NCBI GenBank assembly: GCA_963965975.1
Contig: OZ014419.1
Span: forward strand, 6,280,150-6,344,149
Length of the DNA stretch: 64,000 nt
DNA from: Xestospongia bergquistia
Lineage: Eukaryota > Porifera > Demospongiae > Haplosclerida > Petrosiidae
Reading direction: 5' to 3'
Positions 52,522 to 64,000 of the stretch are shown piece by piece; the first letter of the stretch is position 1; each line of letters begins with the position of its first letter. The position numbers and the translations under genes were made by a program. The notes under the pieces were generated by a model. The model saw only the letters and a list, made by a program, of their open reading frames with translations, ran no database searches and had not been told where the DNA came from.

Positions 52522-53605
52522 CAGTGATGTTGATCATCATTATAACATTAGATACAACTAAATTTATTAGTTATGGTATCTGCAAGAGTTATTAGTAGGG
52601 AATACTTTCCACATATTACACATATAGTTAGTATTTGACTTACCTATACATTCCTCTTGTTTACCATCACTCTGACATCGAAGACAAGCATCTATAAAAA
52701 AAGGAAGACATATCTTTTATATTGTCAGCTGAATCATGTCTAAACTGTTCACTCCAAGGAATGACTATAAACTTATTAAGGTCGTGACTATTTGACTCCT
52801 ATTATAATTAATGTTTTGTGTTTTAAATTATAAACAACATAATGAAAAATAGTTGAAAATATAAGAATCTTATGTGAATGAAATTGACCATATCTAATAT
52901 ATACAAGGAAAGAAATGAAAACCACAGGCAAGATTCTCTATCCATGGCTACGCCATTTGGCTTTCTACCAGGATTAAGAGTAGACCAATCAAAATGCCCC
53001 TATCATGTGATTAACTGTGGTCACACCTTATTTTAATGCGTAACTTGCTTGAATCTCAATATCACGTATTATGTTGACAAATAGGAAAAAAAGGCAAAGT
53101 TAGATCTTGAGGAAAGTACTACTAAAAGGAAAAGCAAAAGGATGAAGTTGGACCTCAAACATCTTTTATCAGCTTCACTAGTAATGATGTGAATTTATTG
53201 TAAAATGAAGCCACAGAAAGGAAGTCATGTGACCTGAGGGTTGCCCAATCCAGTTTGCCCAGATGTTCCCTCCCCTTACAGAACATCTGGCTTCGACACT
53301 ATCCATGGCTGTACTCAGGTTGGTGTTATGACATGATATTTAACATATAAAGGTGTGTGTAAAAATTGCTTCCATTATTTCTTACCCATTACTTGAACAC
53401 GACATATAGCACAAGTATCACATTCTACATCCCACGACCACATAGCTACAGCATTCCACTTTTTAAGTGTAAATATTGGTCCTGAGGGTGTTTTAGCTTT
53501 GGATTTTTTGATCTTAGGTCCTTCTCCAGTCTCTTCTAATGGTTGATCATCGGCCATGATAACTTCCTCCCTTTGTCGTTTCAGTACTATGTCAGACGAT
53601 GCCAT
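52379..53605 (-). CDS. RNF7: RING-box protein 2
   Basis: Three exons (53386-53605, 52644-52691, 52379-52487) join in frame. After a basic N-terminal extension ([14 protein letters not shown]), the protein is nearly identical to human RBX2/RNF7/SAG. It has [20 protein letters not shown], then [26 protein letters not shown] and [13 protein letters not shown]. All Cys and His zinc ligands of the RING-H2 domain are present. RBX2 recruits the E2 to cullin-RING ligases, chiefly CUL5. The N-terminal tail is somewhat longer than in mammals. A GA/CT run (52490-52519) sits at the acceptor of exon 3. The gene is head to head with the ninein-like gene. Confidence 0.96.
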
Positions 53606-53750
53606 ACGATAGGTCGGTTATCACGCCCACAAATGAAATAGGGGGGCGTATCTGTTTGCAAAACAAACAAGGTGTGGCTGGATTTGGAAAACTCTTACAG
53701 TTTTAAATATATTTCTTTTGTCTTTAAAATTAAAACTGTAATATCGAACT
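53606..53750. promoter_or_regulatory. Bidirectional promoter interval RNF7/ninein-like
   Basis: 145 bases between divergent start codons, with atcacgcccac and ggggggcgt GC-box-like patches. It is presumably shared. Confidence 0.55.
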
Positions 53751-56700
53751 ATGGCAGACGAAAAGCGGCGGAGTTCTTTATACTTGGACCTAAAGGAGCT
53801 CCGAGAACGATTCGAAGAAGTTGATAAAGACAATAAAGGCTATATTGACTATGGGGGTTTGGAACAAATGATAGCTGGTATGGAAGGGTTTAATTCATCA
53901 ATGGCTGGAGAGTTAATGGATAGTCTAGATAGAGACAAAGACGGAAAAGTAAGAAACATATTTTTTTGTAGTTATATCTTGAGCTCCACCCACCACGCCC
54001 CCTTTTCAAAACTGTTTTCTTCTTTGTCAGGTAACATTTGATGATTTTCAGACTTTGTTCACTTTAAAGAGAGACACATTGAAGGAACAACAGTCTAATA
54101 ATAATTCTAATGTCTCATCTCCTCGTTCATCAGCATACATGACTGCCATGGATTTATCTGCATGTAAGATTGGATTGATGGATGGATGGACAGATGAAGG
54201 GATTGATGGATGGATGGATGAATGGACAGATGAAAATAATGAATAATATTTGCATTCTCAATTAACAGTTTCTCCTGAGAGACCTCCTCTTCCTCCTGGT
54301 AGCAGTTCAAGAAGTTACAAGAAGCAAACAAGTCCGAGTCCGAACATTTTTACTCGTGGTTAGTTGCCATTATGTTTTAAACAATGAGTACCTACACAAT
54401 GCTCTAATTAATATCTTTATTTCAGTACCAGATTCACCAGATCTAGCTAGCCATGTGCGCTCTTTACGAGGAACTGTGTTTGAACTTTCAGGTCAAGATC
54501 CTAGAAGACTATCTCAAGGCAGTGAACAAGGAGACATAGTACTAGAAGACACAGGTGGCGGTGATATTGAAGAAACATGTTAGAACAGAATTATTTTGGA
54601 TGTATTGTTTTAATATGGAACTCTATAGATCCTGCTTCCTTTACATCACCAAAAACTCACCCGTGGGCATCTGGTTATGATTTTATTAGAAAAGAATTGG
54701 AAAGTATTTGTCCAACAGATGAAGTAGAAAAAGAACACATCGTAAAACTTTGTACTAAGCTTCAATTGGATGTTCAAGACGAACAGGTACTTAGTGATTA
54801 TGGTAATATAACTTGTATTATGTGTTAATCTGTTTTGGCAGGATCTTGTTGGAACATGGGAGGAACTTGACAATGCAACTATTGACAATATATGTCACTC
54901 TCTTAAGCAGAAAGAACTGACAGCTATGGTCACATCAACTCCAGCTTCTTTATTTCAGTCTACATCAGAAGCTTGGAATGAGGTACATCATTATAAACAG
55001 TACTAGTATAGATTTATACTTGAGCATATGCACATTGTTTGTTTTCTTTAAACATGTAGCCTCCCAGTCTGGGGACTCCTATTACACCATCTTTCTTAAA
55101 AGACCCTCCTAAACCAATAAAAAAGTCAACTGAAGATGTTGAAGAAGTTGAAGACAGCATAGAAGATGACAGTGAAGGTCATGAGGATGGTTGGAATAAC
55201 ACATCTGACTTTTCCTTTCAAGAAGTAAATATTAAAGACTTAATGAATTACCATTCACTGTGAAATGCAGATCCCTCGTGTTCGTCCAAGTTCAGCATCT
55301 AAAGAAGGAATGAGGTTATCACGAGGGTATAGTGAAAGCAGCCTTCGTCAATCAGTAGTTTTCCACAATGAATACAAATCTATGCAAGAAAAACTTGATA
55401 AAGTATGTATTATATACAAGCTGCAGATTAATCCTTATACAATAATATTAGAGTTAACATAATAAGAATGTCTCTTATTTTTTAAAGCCTTTATTGAAGC
55501 TTTTTTTAACCTCATATGTGACTTTTTTTAAAGATGAAACAAGAGAATGATTCTTTGAAGACCAATCTCTCACGTGTGGAGGAGGAGAGAAGAAAACTCA
55601 TTCATGAAGGAGAAGAGAGCATTCAATTACTTCAACTGAAGAAAGAAGATGACATAAGGTCAAATTATCTCCTTTGTTGCTTCTAAAATATTGATATGCA
55701 TTTTAAATGATAGGAGGGTACAAGAAGAATATACTTCTAAGATAAAAGAGTTAGAAAAGTCCATTACTGATGAGCGACAAACAATTCAAGACAGAGCTGA
55801 TCAAGATGTAATAAATTTCAATGAACAATTGAAATCGCTTAAAAATGATAACGAATCTCTCCGTGAGGATGTTAAGTACTACCACAGTGAATATACCAAA
55901 CTTGTAGAAGAGCGTGAAAAATTGTGCTTCCAAATTCAAGAAAAGGACAGGAGAATTGATATGCTTTACAGAGTCTTTGGAGTACAAACAGAAGCAGCAA
56001 GTGAAGCTGATCTTGAGAGACAGGCTTCCCGAATTCAAAGTTTAGAGAGTGATTTACAGGATTATGTTTCACAAAATCAAAATCTTAAAGAGCAGAACGA
56101 AGAGCTAGCCGATAGAGTAGATGAACTGAAAGCAGAGTGTGAGCAGCTTAAGCAAAAGGCATTTAGTGAGAAGAGAAAGAGACAAAGACGCAGATCTGGG
56201 ACAAGTTCACCAACCAAAGTTGCACCATCTCATGGAAAGCAAAAAGATTCTCTAGACCACAAAAAGAGAACCCACCGACACTTGCCATCTTTGACTAGTT
56301 TAGCAACTCCTGTCAACACACGTAAGCTATCAGTGGGTGCTACTGCTGAAGGTGTTGAAGAAGATGTGGAACTAACAGAGGATATTGATGCAGGGAATAT
56401 CAGTGAGGTTGTGCCAGGTGAAGGGGAGTTCTTTGAAAATGACAGCTCCGATGAAATTGATGAAGATGTTAATGCTGTTTCAAGTAAATGTTATTCCTTA
56501 AACAAACAAGTTATTTGATCAATGTTCTTTCATATTATAGGTGCAAGCCTTTTAGAAGAAATGAAATTTGATGATCACAAGCAACTTTTGGGAAAGAGTA
56601 AGCCAGTACATTTATTAGTTCGTTTAAATCTTGTTTGTCTTGATAGAAATATCAGAAATGGAAATTCAACGATCTATATTAGAAGCTAGCTGTAATGACC

Positions 56701-59700
56701 TGACAAAGCAACTTCAAACACTGGAAGAAAGCAAGGTAAATTTTCAATAGTTTACTGATAATGCTACTATATTAATAGATTATAATGAGAGAGAAACTAG
56801 AAGAAGAACTCAGGAGAAAAATGTATCAAAGAGCCAATCTTGACAAACGTTTATCAGAGTTGCACAAAATTGGAGAACAACTTGCTAAAACACGAAGAAC
56901 AGTGAGTAACTGCTTTATTTATTATTTGGTTATTATTAATCTTTTCAGGTCACTGACAATCTTCAAGCGAGTGAGGACATTCTGGCTCAATATCTTGCTG
57001 GTTTTGAGTCAGACTTTCATCAACTCATTACTGAAGATGCATCTGAAGAAATGGCTAACACTGCTCATGTTCAAGAGCTCAAAAATGAAATAGAGCAGTT
57101 AACATCCAGTCTCTATATTAATGAGAGTATCAACAATCAACAACAAGAAGAAATTCAAAATCTCTTAGAGAAGAACACAAAACAAGAGACAGTGATTGAT
57201 CAATTGCAGAAGGAAATCTTCACTCACCAGTCTCAAATTGTTGATACAAAGAAAGAATACACAATGCAAATAGCCAGTATGAAGGAAGAATTGATGAGTT
57301 ATCAAGAGATAAACCAAGCTATGCAACAAGAGAACTTGGAACTCCAGTCCCAATTACTAGTGTCCCAAAACAATAATGATCAACTTGAGGAGAGCAATGA
57401 AGAATACTTGAGTAAAATACAGCACCTTGAAGGGAGGATCGAAGCTCAAGAACGCGAATTAAAAATGAAGAAAACTGAGTCTGGTCTTGCAAATTATGAT
57501 TTGGTTAAGAAACAAGAAGAGTGTGCAGCACTTCAGGAGAAAATCCAGAAACTTGAGAAGGAGGTCGTTTGTCTACACACTGACAAAGACAATCTTTGCA
57601 CACATATTTCTCAACTTAAAACACAACTAGATAGTGCTTTGAAAGAGAAGTCTCAAGCAGAAGAAAGCTATCAAGAGGCAACGAAAGAAACAACAAACAT
57701 TAGGCAACAATTGACTAAAGCCTTGAATGAAACCAACAGTTTAAAAGATCAGATTGTCTCACTGTCATCTCCACCTGTCCCATCATCCAGTGAATCATCT
57801 TCACCTATGAAAGCTCAAGTAACAAGTCCAGCCACCATCGAAGAATCTTTTCTATTATCTTCACCACTTCCACTGTTCTCTCCAAATTGTAGCTTTAATT
57901 CAAACACCAGTCAATTTGAGATTGTTTCTCAAATGAAAACACAACTGGAAGATCTTCAAAGTATTCTTATAAAAAAGGGCAATGAAGATGTCAATGATAC
58001 AGAGCTTTCTGTGATCCAGGAGTTACTAGACATCAACACAACACTACAAGAAAACATCATGAAGCAGCAAAGATGGTATGATTCAGAAATGGCCATAAGA
58101 GATGCAATGGTCCAACAGTTACAGAAAGATGGATCATATCTCTCAGAGTCTAACCTCATTGACATTTTTAACAGAAATTTCCTTCTTTCAGCTGAAGGTC
58201 TTCAAGATACACCTGAACTAATCCAAGCAATGAGTGATCGCATATCTTCACTTTCAACTGTAGTTAGCAACATTCAAATGAAATTAGGTGTTTCCAAAGA
58301 TGAAATGATTGCTTTGGAAACATCAAAAGATGATGAGATAGAGGCATTATGTAATGATTTGTCACAATTAAGAGGAGACTTAGAAGAAAGCAAAAAGAGC
58401 CTGGATACCCTTCAAGCTTCTTTGGAACAAAAGGAGATTGATTATCGTGAGAAACAAAAACAAACAAAACAATATGAAGAAATTATTCAACGTCAGAAGA
58501 GTGAGCTAGAACTATTGAACCATTATCTTGGCAAAGCCAAGTCTTTGGAATTAAAATATGACCAAGAAAAGGTTGAGAAAGAGAGGCAACTACAAGAAAA
58601 GGAGCAAGATATACTTTCTAAAAGCATGAAAATACACGAGCTTCAAGAGAAAATGAAAAAATTCAATAGCCTTCCAGATTTGTTTGATACTTCAAGAGAT
58701 GACCAAGATGTGACAAATGATGTGCATGTGAGATCAGCAGGGGATTTGGGCTTGCAAGAGCTCAATGAAAACATTGATGCTTTGTACAATGGATATCAAG
58801 AGAATGGTATTGATCTGGTTCGAGAACTCAGAGGAGAAATTGAAAGAATCAAGGAAGGTCACGAACTGGAAACGTTAACAGTAAGTAAATTACATAATAG
58901 AATAAACTGATTATTTTAAGCACAGAAATGTAACGCATTTTCTTTTAATTCAACAGCAAAAGGAAAGCTTGCAAGCAGCAGAAGATATGATCATTAGAAT
59001 GCAAAATGAGCTCCATAGTCTCTATCTCTATATTGTCAACCCATCAGATTCTACACCTTCAGATTTACTAGAATTTTCAGATGTGGTCATTCATATTAGA
59101 GAGGCATTTAACAACTTGATGGCTGAAGTAAGTGATAAAGAAATTGCCAAACAAATTAAATATTCCTATTATCGTAGTTACTGTCAGAGAAAGCACTGAG
59201 AGATGAAATTGAAGAAAGTATGGCCAAAAAGACTGAGGACTATGATCAATTATACAATGAACATGATGAAGAGGTAAATACTACAAACTACAAGAGTATA
59301 CACATAATAATTATTATAATTATTATCTGAACTTTAAATTTAGGTCCAAGCAATCTCCCAACAGAAAGATCAAATACAGTCCAGGCTCTCTGAAGTTGAA
59401 GAACATTTTGAGCACCTCTTTGTCAATCAAGAGAAACAGGTATACACAATATTGTTAGCTTCTTACATATTGGGGATAGATATTACAGGGAGGAAATGTT
59501 ATGTAAGAAAAAATGGCCAGATGACAGTTTAGAACTGTCACATTAGATAACTAGTAGAGATCTCTACCATTACAGTATATTATAATTTATAGATCATAGA
59601 GTTTCAAAAAGAAAAAGAAGCATTACATGAAACAAACAGAAAGTTAGAGGAAATGCTACTCCAGACTGAAGTGGAAGCCAAGAATAGTTTTCTCATGTTT

Positions 59701-59784
59701 GAGCAACAGAAATCAACTCTCATTGAAGTTATCCATCAATTAAGTCTACAAACTGTCCAGACTCTTAATACAATAATACAATAA
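53751..59784 (+). CDS. EF-hand and coiled-coil protein, ninein/NINL-like
   Basis: A multi-exon gene from MADEKRRSSLYLDLKELRER to a stop at 59782-59784 (LQTVQTLNTIIQ). The N terminus has two EF-hands. The first (DKDNKGYIDYGG) has Gly at position 12 and is probably weak, while the second (DRDKDGKVTFDD) is canonical. Then come a serine/proline-rich linker (SSPRSSAYMTAM) and a second helical region (YDFIRKELESICPTDEVEKE) resembling the second EF-hand region of ninein. The rest, from about NEYKSMQEKLDKMKQ onward, is very long coiled coil interrupted by a basic, phosphorylatable segment (KRKRQRRRSGTSSPTK) and an acidic stretch. This layout fits ninein/NINL-type centrosomal proteins that anchor microtubules. 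RAB11FIP3-like proteins share the EF-hand plus coiled-coil plan, but no FIP-type Rab-binding end is visible. An aataaa overlaps the stop. Confidence 0.85.
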
Positions 59785-61522
59785 ATATATATATATATAG
59801 CCCTTTATAATGAATCCATTGGTATATTGTTGTAGAAATAACTCCCACACATTATCATATAAATCTGTACAGTGTTATATGTCATATGTGTTCACGTAAA
59901 TACATTATTGTTGATAATTACTTAAATACTGTTCTCCCACTCAGTTAATTGACCTTTTAAATGACAAGACAGGTGAAATGAAGCGAAGGATTATGATCTA
60001 TTTAGTATTTAATTAACTGTGTATGCCAACATTGATCGCAAGTAGCCCAGTATTAAATATACTATTAGTTAAATGTCTGTTGGCTGTTGAAATATGAAGT
60101 ACAATTGTCATATTATACATATATTCTTTATATGAAGTAGACAATAATACTGGTATATGTAATGATAAAGAATATTTTGCATTTATATTAAACTCTCACT
60201 GAGAAAATGTAACTAGCTATAAATGAATGTTAACTTAATAGTCTTATATTTTGTACGCATTATTTTACTCAGTAATTCTGATAATGTACTTATAATGATA
60301 TGTCTTATTCATAGTAGATACCTGACATATTTACCCATTAATTCACCCCAAGAGACAAATATAACAATGACTATGCTTGTCAATACACCTCTCAAATACC
60401 ACATACCTTTTCTAATAGCTAGCTAGCCACTATTATAACACATATTGTCTATAGGAAGGTTTAATTGAATTATTTGACCCGTGTGCACCAATACACAAAA
60501 AACAACAACAGAAGCTTTAAAATGAAATGCATCTTTACATAGTTGTAACACTATAGACATCATGTGGTTAGTTACAGATCCTTGTTTAAGCAATTATTGT
60601 CCATCTCTTACCAATCTTTTCAATTATTGTCCAAAGATTACTTTTTGGCTTCATAATTGGCTCTATGTATTGAGTTAAGACTACTAGTTTTTGATTTTGT
60701 GATCATAATAACTCCATATTGAGACTTTACATTTGTGTTCATGAAACTATGGTAATCTATGGCCATTTTCATTGGATAATTATAATATATAATGAGATAT
60801 TGAGAAGTTTAATAAACAGTAAACTATTCTCATTACTAATATACTAATGACAAGATTCTGCATGACCTCTTATTAGACAATAATAGCCACCTTATATAAT
60901 TGACTATCTATCTATCTATATGTATATGCTTTCTTCTGATGTTTGCACTGTAGTTAAAAGGAAAAGTAGGGCAGATGTTCTACTCTTCCTTGTAACTACT
61001 TTAATTGGAATTAGTTCTACTTAATTGTTGACAGGTGTGCAGTCTGTTACTAGATTTTTGACCAGTTTTAATTGAACCGATTGGAAGTACAAAGGATCAC
61101 AACAGAAAGAACAAAAAGCATAGATATAGCTTAAAGGTAGGACAAAAAAGGTGAGGTTCAACTCAATACTCTAATTAATACTCATTAACACCTAACTTAC
61201 ATATACAGCAAGTGCACTTATTACACAACTGCCTAACTAGCTACATAAATGTAGAGTTATTAACAACACCACTATCCATCTGTTTATCCCAGGAGAAGAA
61301 ACCATTGTATTCAACTACTCAATAAATTATATGTTCGCAAATAGTTACAAGGAAGAGTAGAGCATTTGTTGCTGGATAGTGGAACCATTACACCATTACT
61401 ATATGTCTGGGCAGCTGTAGTTTATTAGTAATATTAAACAGATTGCATGTTTACTATACTTCTCATAAACCTGTTATGTACTATTTGCAACCAAAATGAC
61501 ATTGAATTGGTTAAATCAAGCA

Positions 61523-61533
61523 ATCACTATATA

Positions 61534-61584
<51 letters not shown>
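61523..61584. repeat. (TA)n microsatellite
   Basis: An uninterrupted TA dinucleotide run in the intergenic region. Confidence 0.95.
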
Positions 61585-61586
<2 letters not shown>

Positions 61587-62199
61587 CTGTTAAAATTAGT
61601 ATGTTGATTTAACGACTAGTTAACTTACTTGGATGGATTACCATTGGAATTCAAATCTGTGTGAATTACTCAAAGTATAATTTTTGTTTTGTAAGCAAAA
61701 CATGCCAACAATTTATACAATGAGTTACTCACAGGAATATTAGATGCCATTGTAAACGATCCATAAGAAATAAATTTGACTAGTCCTTAAATGGCGCCGG
61801 TTGTGGTTGTAGTTGGCTTCATTTGGCAGCTACAATCTGATGTTTATGTTTTGACCACATTTATGCATGCCAAATACTGGAGACATTAGGTAAGTTCAAA
61901 GTTTAATTCTTTCTATGAAACATTTCTAAACACAAACTCAGTCAACTTGCTCTAAAATGATGTTCGTAATAGATGCAATTGTGAATATGGGTACAAATTT
62001 AAGATCTCTGCATGCAAGCTCTCCCAGTTTATAGTAAGTTCTGCTGTAAGATTTTACGGATCAATTGTCATGTATTCACGAAGTTCTGTCACAATAAACA
62101 GAGCATTTTAAAGTATTTTGCCAAGCCTAGCGTGACAGATACTGTAGTAACGATCGAGGCGGTCTATTAGCGGCGATCGACGTCGACGGTCTAGTTACA

Positions 62200-62207
62200 T
62201 GACGTCA
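62200..62207. promoter_or_regulatory. Consensus CRE (TGACGTCA)
   Basis: A perfect palindromic CREB/ATF site in a GC-richer, CG-containing stretch (62140-62230), just before the first ATG of the ketosynthase-like remnant at 62217. This is the expected place for a promoter element. Confidence 0.45.
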
Positions 62208-62216
62208 TAGCACCGC

Positions 62217-62905
62217 AATGCAAGCAAATCCGAAAGTGCGTGTGTTATCCCTGTCTTATGGATTGTGCAAGGAAGGATTTTCCTATAGCCATCATTAGCT
62301 TTGTGGTGAAAGTCTCCGGATCAAAGTCAATAGACTCTTTCTAGAAAATTTAATTACTAGCAAAGAAGACAGAGTTAGTAAATTAATTTCCTTCTGATCT
62401 AGAGAGGGCACTCAAAGCAGAAGGCCTTAACCGACATCAATTTCTTGACGTAGATACATCTTTCCTCTCAAGGTCTTATTTTCACATGGTTGACAAATTT
62501 GGTGTGGTGTGTTTCTAGTAAACTCAAAAACTTTATTTATTGAGTCAGAACAACAGCATTTTTTCCTGGCCATGGAAACCGTAAAGGATTTACTAACAGA
62601 TGCAGGTCATTCTTCCTATACCATTAAGATAGGTATGTCATGTTGGCAATACAGTTAACAAATGTATCACATGATTATTACATCATATGTTAACAATTCA
62701 CAGCTATAATTTGTTTCATCTTCAAGGACCCGCCACAATGTTTACTACTACCGGTTATTCCTCCTCAATACAGGCTGTTCATTTGGCTCGTCAATGTGAC
62801 TTATTAATATCTTGTGACATGGCAAAAGGTGTTACACTTGATGTTTCACTTATCACTAAGACTGGTCATCTCAAATACCCTTCAAAGTTTAATGAAGAAG
62901 ATTGA
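62217..62905 (+). pseudogene. Degenerate ketosynthase-like (PKS/FAS) region
   Basis: Pieces in order resemble a beta-ketoacyl synthase but do not form one frame. MQANPKVRVLSLSYGLCKEG (62217) sits where the N-terminal strand would be, but meets a TAG. HQFLDVDTSFLSRSYFHMVD (about 62437) resembles the FDxxFFGI region. ESEQQHFFLAMETVKDLLTD (about 62544) resembles DPQQRLLLE-x-TWEALEDAG. After a short intron, GPATMFTTTGYSSSIQAVHL and CDLLISCDMAKGV (62727 on) resemble the GP-x-DTACSSSLVAVH active-site block. The catalytic Cys is not there (Gly-Tyr), and about 60 residues between the blocks are missing. It could be a pseudogenised or non-catalytic domain. The assignment is by pattern only. Confidence 0.45.
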
Positions 62906-64000
62906 TGTGTCCACTGATCAATCCTATGTTGAATTAGTAAATGTAGAGAGAAGCTATCTCAACTCAAAACAGTCAGACATTGACAATAATTATTGGAATA
63001 AAGAATTTTCAACAATATCTCCTGATGTTAATCTATCAGTCCTTCCTAAAGCTGAGTCCACATGGAATGATTCCACAACATATAGAGCCAAGCATATTAG
63101 CAAAATTGTTCCTTCAAATACTCTTAAAGAAGTAGTCAAATGGTGCAATATTTTAGAGATAACAGAATTCCAATACTATCTGGCATGCACATCACTTGTG
63201 CTACAGAGATACCTTGGTGTCAATGAGATTACTCTTGCAATTCCAGTTAGCACTCGCACCGACATTTACCAGAATTCAGATGGGTCATTTGTAAACACTG
63301 TTCTTTTTAAAGTGAAAGTTGATTTAAACAAAACAATGAAAGAGTATGTTAAATCTGTCGCTAACAGTTGGATGGAGACACTTGCACACTCACAATATCC
63401 TCTCGACCGAGTAGCGGAAGCAGTATGGAAAGAACATGGAAAAAGTATCCACTCCTTTTGCTGTGTGATGTTCAACTACTATGCATCAAAAACAAAGCCC
63501 ACATGTGAGCTTAAAGTACATGCCAAGCATGCCAAAATGCCTTTAACATTAAATGTTTCACATTATGGTAACACAATAGAGGTTGTGTGTGAATGGTCAG
63601 CAGAGTTACTTGATGACAACATTGTAGGAAGGCTGTTTGATGGTGTCATTAGACTATATGATGTAGCATTAAATGTAGAGAATGACAAACTATGTGACAT
63701 TGATGTCTTGTCCCCACTTGAACATAAACTGCTGCAGTCATTCTGTCATGTCGAGTCTAGTCACCAAAAGACTTCTATACCGGTTCACAAAACATTCAAA
63801 GAGTACTCTACTATGTATCCAGATTCTATAGCAATTGTTTTCAATGATTTGACACTGACATACCGTCAACTCGATAATATATCCTCACAAATTGCTAATG
63901 AACTATATCAAAGAATAACTGACAGCAATGTTCTCAAAAGAAATCCTGTTGTCGTTGTAATGAAGAAAGATGAATATGCCATAGCTTCGATTTTGGGAAT
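62892..64000 (+). CDS. NRPS condensation (C-terminal half) and adenylation (start), 3' partial
   Basis: An open frame runs from the ATG at 62892 off the window edge, about 370 codons without a stop. It reads as the second half of a condensation domain: YWNKEFSTISPDVNLSVLP, ITLAIPVSTRTDIYQ, SFVNTVLFKVKVDLN, and HSQYPLDRVAEAV, which matches HQDYPFExLVE. The C-A linker follows (LSPLEHKLLQSF), then the adenylation start (FKEYSTMYPDSIAIVFNDLT, LTYRQLDNISSQIANELYQR, VVVVMKKDEYAIASILG). The first half of the C domain with its HHxxxDG catalytic motif is not visible upstream; the ketosynthase-like remnant is there instead. The N-terminal end and start codon are therefore uncertain. The base composition is like the neighbouring host genes. 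Confidence 0.75.
   Translation, partial: MKKIDVSTDQSYVELVNVERSYLNSKQSDIDNNYWNKEFSTISPDVNLSVLPKAESTWNDSTTYRAKHISKIVPSNTLKEVVKWCNILEITEFQYYLACTSLVLQRYLGVNEITLAIPVSTRTDIYQNSDGSFVNTVLFKVKVDLNKTMKEYVKSVANSWMETLAHSQYPLDRVAEAVWKEHGKSIHSFCCVMFNYYASKTKPTCELKVHAKHAKMPLTLNVSHYGNTIEVVCEWSAELLDDNIVGRLFDGVIRLYDVALNVENDKLCDIDVLSPLEHKLLQSFCHVESSHQKTSIPVHKTFKEYSTMYPDSIAIVFNDLTLTYRQLDNISSQIANELYQRITDSNVLKRNPVVVVMKKDEYAIASILG

Larger units (their letters stand above)
59785..62216. other. Intergenic region without a recognised gene
   Basis: AT-rich, with a (TA)n run at 61523-61584 and an inverted repeat (about 60966-61003 with about 61336-61373). GC content rises near 62090-62230. No exon or RNA gene is recognised. 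Confidence 0.5.

Overview
The window looks like nuclear DNA from a compact, AT-rich animal genome. Genes are spliced with mostly short GT-AG introns, intergenic gaps are small, and several genes are arranged head to head. The gene set includes a ROCO/death-domain protein, an ABCB transporter, a PLAT-lipoxygenase, a phospholipid scramblase, RBMX2, COG3, WDR53, TPT1, RBX2 and a ninein-like protein. This is an animal set with an early-branching flavour. My best guess is a demosponge, but no single marker here proves it.

Layout. 1-5021 (+): 3' part of an ankyrin-Roc-COR-death protein. 5213-7799 (-): a polyubiquitin-like protein with nine diverged ubiquitin folds. 7800-9638: a rearranged spacer with a direct duplication and inverted gene scraps. 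9639-13336 and 15309-19016 (+): two near-identical, very large single-exon receptor-like genes (beta-helix ectodomain plus many membrane helices). The first carries a 10-base deletion near its start. Scraps of the same family and of the ABC transporter 3' end lie around them. 19614-26736 (-): full ABCB (P-glycoprotein type) transporter. 28117-31950 (-): PLAT-lipoxygenase with a C-terminal valine. 33191-34523 (+): phospholipid scramblase. 34608-36235 (-): RBMX2-like spliceosomal protein. 36345-38415 (+): broken COG3 copy. 38416-41182: unusual spacer with a 42-base minisatellite and three exons of an unrecognised gene. 41183-41785 (-): broken RBMX2 copy. 41895-46052 (+): apparently complete COG3. 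46517-47632 (-): WDR53. 47783-49249 (+): TPT1/TCTP. 49793-50442 (-): a three-exon secreted avidin/streptavidin-like protein. 52379-53605 (-): RBX2/RNF7. 53751-59784 (+): EF-hand plus coiled-coil ninein-like protein. 59785-62216: no gene seen. 62217-64000 (+): remains of a ketosynthase-like domain followed by an open NRPS condensation-adenylation reading frame that runs off the window.

How the parts relate. Three head-to-head pairs (RBMX2/COG3, WDR53/TPT1, RBX2/ninein-like) have start codons only about 110-150 bases apart and probably share promoters. The RBMX2/COG3 pair is duplicated: one copy keeps RBMX2 and the other keeps COG3. The receptor-like genes and the neighbouring ABC 3' end have been copied together at least twice. 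The two most unusual genes are the avidin homologue, in which nearly all streptavidin biotin contacts are present, and the PKS/NRPS-like locus at the right edge. Gene models come from reading splice sites by eye and homology from memory. No search was run.
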